Positions 62,891 to 64,000 of a stretch of DNA of 64,000 nucleotides are shown here, one piece after another; position 1 is the stretch's first letter; each line of letters opens with the position of its first letter. Both the position numbers and the translations under genes were made by a program. A model generated the notes under the pieces. It was not told the DNA's origin and did no database searches. It saw only the letters and a program-made list of their open reading frames with translations. Origin of the DNA: Methylobacter tundripaludum SV96 (GTDB taxonomy: Bacteria > Pseudomonadota > Gammaproteobacteria > Methylococcales > Methylomonadaceae); the NCBI RefSeq assembly GCF_000190755.2, contig NZ_JH109152.1, positions 682,001 through 746,000 on the forward strand, written 5' to 3'.

Positions 62891-64000
62891 TTATTTTTTG
62901 CCTTTCAGGGCATGACCGGCCAGATTCTTGCCTAAATCCCAGATGGAACCGGGAATTTGATGGGTATCGGCTATGGCTTTATCGAATGAATTGACTATAT
63001 TGTCGCGGTCTTTTTGCGTTAAATTTAAGGGGGGCAATAATTTGACCACGTTCATGCCGTGCCCTGCAACCTGCGTTAATATGTGGTGTTCTTTAAATAA
63101 TGGAATAGTGATCATTTGACAGAATAAGCCTTTATTGGCTGCTTCCAGCATCGCCCAGGCGGCTTTGAGTTTCAGGCTTTTGGGTGATTGGAATTCAATC
63201 GCGATCATCATGCCTTTACCGCGCGCTTCTTTCAGGAATTCATATTTCCCGGCCATGGCGTTCAGGCTGTCGATGATGTCGGTGCCCACTTTCATGCTGT
63301 TTTCTACCAGTTTTTCGTCTTCCATAACGTGTAGCGTGGCAAGGCCGGCAGCCATTGCCATGTTGTTTTTGGAGAAGGTTGATCCATGTACGATGGCTCG
63401 ATCCATGCGGTTATAAACGGTATCCATGATTTTTTGGGTCATCGCGACAGCGCCGACCGGTACAAAGCCGCCTGACAGGGCTTTGGCCATGCAAATCATG
63501 TCCGGTTTGACGTTCCAATGGTCGATTGCCCAGAATTTTCCGGTACGCCCCAAGCCTGTCTGAACTTCATCGGCGACAAACAAGGTGCCGTATTTTTTAC
63601 ATAAGCGTTCGACTTCCGGTAAATAATTATCGTCCGGTACGTTAACGCCTTTACCTTGAATAGGTTCGACGACGAAAGCGGCAACATCTTTGTTGCTTAA
63701 GGCTTTTTCCAATGCGGCAAGATCATTGAAAGGAACGGCGATGCAGCCGGGCAGCAACGGGCCGAAACCCTCGCGGAAAATGTCTTCACCGTTTAATGAC
63801 AAAGAACCCATGGTCAGGCCATGATAGCCATGTTCGCAGAAGACGATTTTTTCGCGCTTGGTGGTATAGCGGGCGAATTTGATCGCCGCTTCCACGGATT
63901 CGGTGCCGGAATTGCAAAAGAACATTTTGTTCAGGTTGTCCGGTGTGGTTTTCAGGATTTCCTGCGCCAGTAATCCGCTGAGCACGGACACATCCATTTG
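62891..64000 (-). CDS. hpnO: class III aminotransferase, hopanoid HpnO type, 5' end beyond the window
   Basis: The frame stays open to the window edge, so the N-terminus is missing; about 369 residues are visible. PLP-binding features are clear: FFCNSGTESVEAAIKFAR, EHGYHGLTMGSLS, FVADEVQTGLGRTGKFWA and the lysine in MICMAKALSGGFVPVGA. The C-terminal part (KLLPPLNLTQKDRDNIVNSF) fits HpnO-like enzymes, which make aminobacteriohopanetriol in hopanoid producers. Other class III aminotransferases (ornithine, GABA) remain possible. It is followed by copC and copD in the same direction. Confidence 0.75.
   Translation of the reverse strand, partial: QMDVSVLSGLLAQEILKTTPDNLNKMFFCNSGTESVEAAIKFARYTTKREKIVFCEHGYHGLTMGSLSLNGEDIFREGFGPLLPGCIAVPFNDLAALEKALSNKDVAAFVVEPIQGKGVNVPDDNYLPEVERLCKKYGTLFVADEVQTGLGRTGKFWAIDHWNVKPDMICMAKALSGGFVPVGAVAMTQKIMDTVYNRMDRAIVHGSTFSKNNMAMAAGLATLHVMEDEKLVENSMKVGTDIIDSLNAMAGKYEFLKEARGKGMMIAIEFQSPKSLKLKAAWAMLEAANKGLFCQMITIPLFKEHHILTQVAGHGMNVVKLLPPLNLTQKDRDNIVNSFDKAIADTHQIPGSIWDLGKNLAGHALKGKK

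Overview
The window is a stretch of a gammaproteobacterial chromosome with a GC content of roughly one half. Gene families and order (miaB-phoH-ybeY-corC, fabA-fabB, lysS-prfB with the +1 frameshift site, slt, ttcA, yciV-type PHP protein, ycgN) are gammaproteobacterial. A class III aminotransferase of the hopanoid HpnO type, beside copC-copD and dxs, together with the many short dispersed palindromes, makes a methanotroph of the Methylococcales (Methylobacter-like) the best guess. That is inference: no methane or methanol oxidation gene lies in the window, and no tRNA, rRNA or CRISPR array was seen.

Layout. 1-3850: end of a RibD_C/dihydrofolate-reductase-like gene, a rubredoxin-metallo-beta-lactamase protein with several metal ligands missing, an ornithine cyclodeaminase family protein, phhB, then arginase and a DCC thiol protein diverging from each other. 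3851-8996: a nested palindrome, aconitase and fumarase back to back (acnA/fumC), and a GlcG/HbpS-like gene. 9058-10214: two small genes and a second copy of the nested palindrome. 10215-19462: a tightly packed, partly decayed signalling operon. It holds an HD-GYP response regulator, a receiver-start remnant, a PAS sensor with no output domain, a DUF4118 piece joined to a receiver tail, a kinase fragment without its phospho-acceptor histidine, a CheY-like regulator and a large hybrid kinase. 19723-26101: a kinase-like fusion protein, rlmA, small envelope proteins, a YihY membrane protein and DUF2721.

26424-36947: mfd, a CsiV-like gene, a PAS protein plus chemoreceptor pair that looks like an Aer receptor divided between two genes, then miaB-phoH-ybeY-corC. 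36956-38283: a decayed IS256-family element. 38287-43838: a second pterin dehydratase-like gene, a lipoprotein, a PA3496-type protein and pgaBCD without pgaA. 44046-45322: an AT-rich two-gene module of an unknown protein and a PIN nuclease, the best candidate for an undescribed system. 45399-64000: a flavin reductase, ycgN, a PHP nuclease, an ABC exporter with palindromes inside its ATPase domain, slt, fabA-fabB, ttcA, a SAM hydroxide adenosyltransferase, prfB, lysS, gloB, dxs, copD, copC and the 3' part of the hpnO-like gene.

Common threads are central carbon metabolism (acnA, fumC), tetrahydropterin handling (phhB and a paralogue), translation and RNA maintenance, envelope and exopolysaccharide synthesis, and copper plus isoprenoid/hopanoid genes at the right end. 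Short dispersed palindromes occur in intergenic regions throughout and once inside a coding region.
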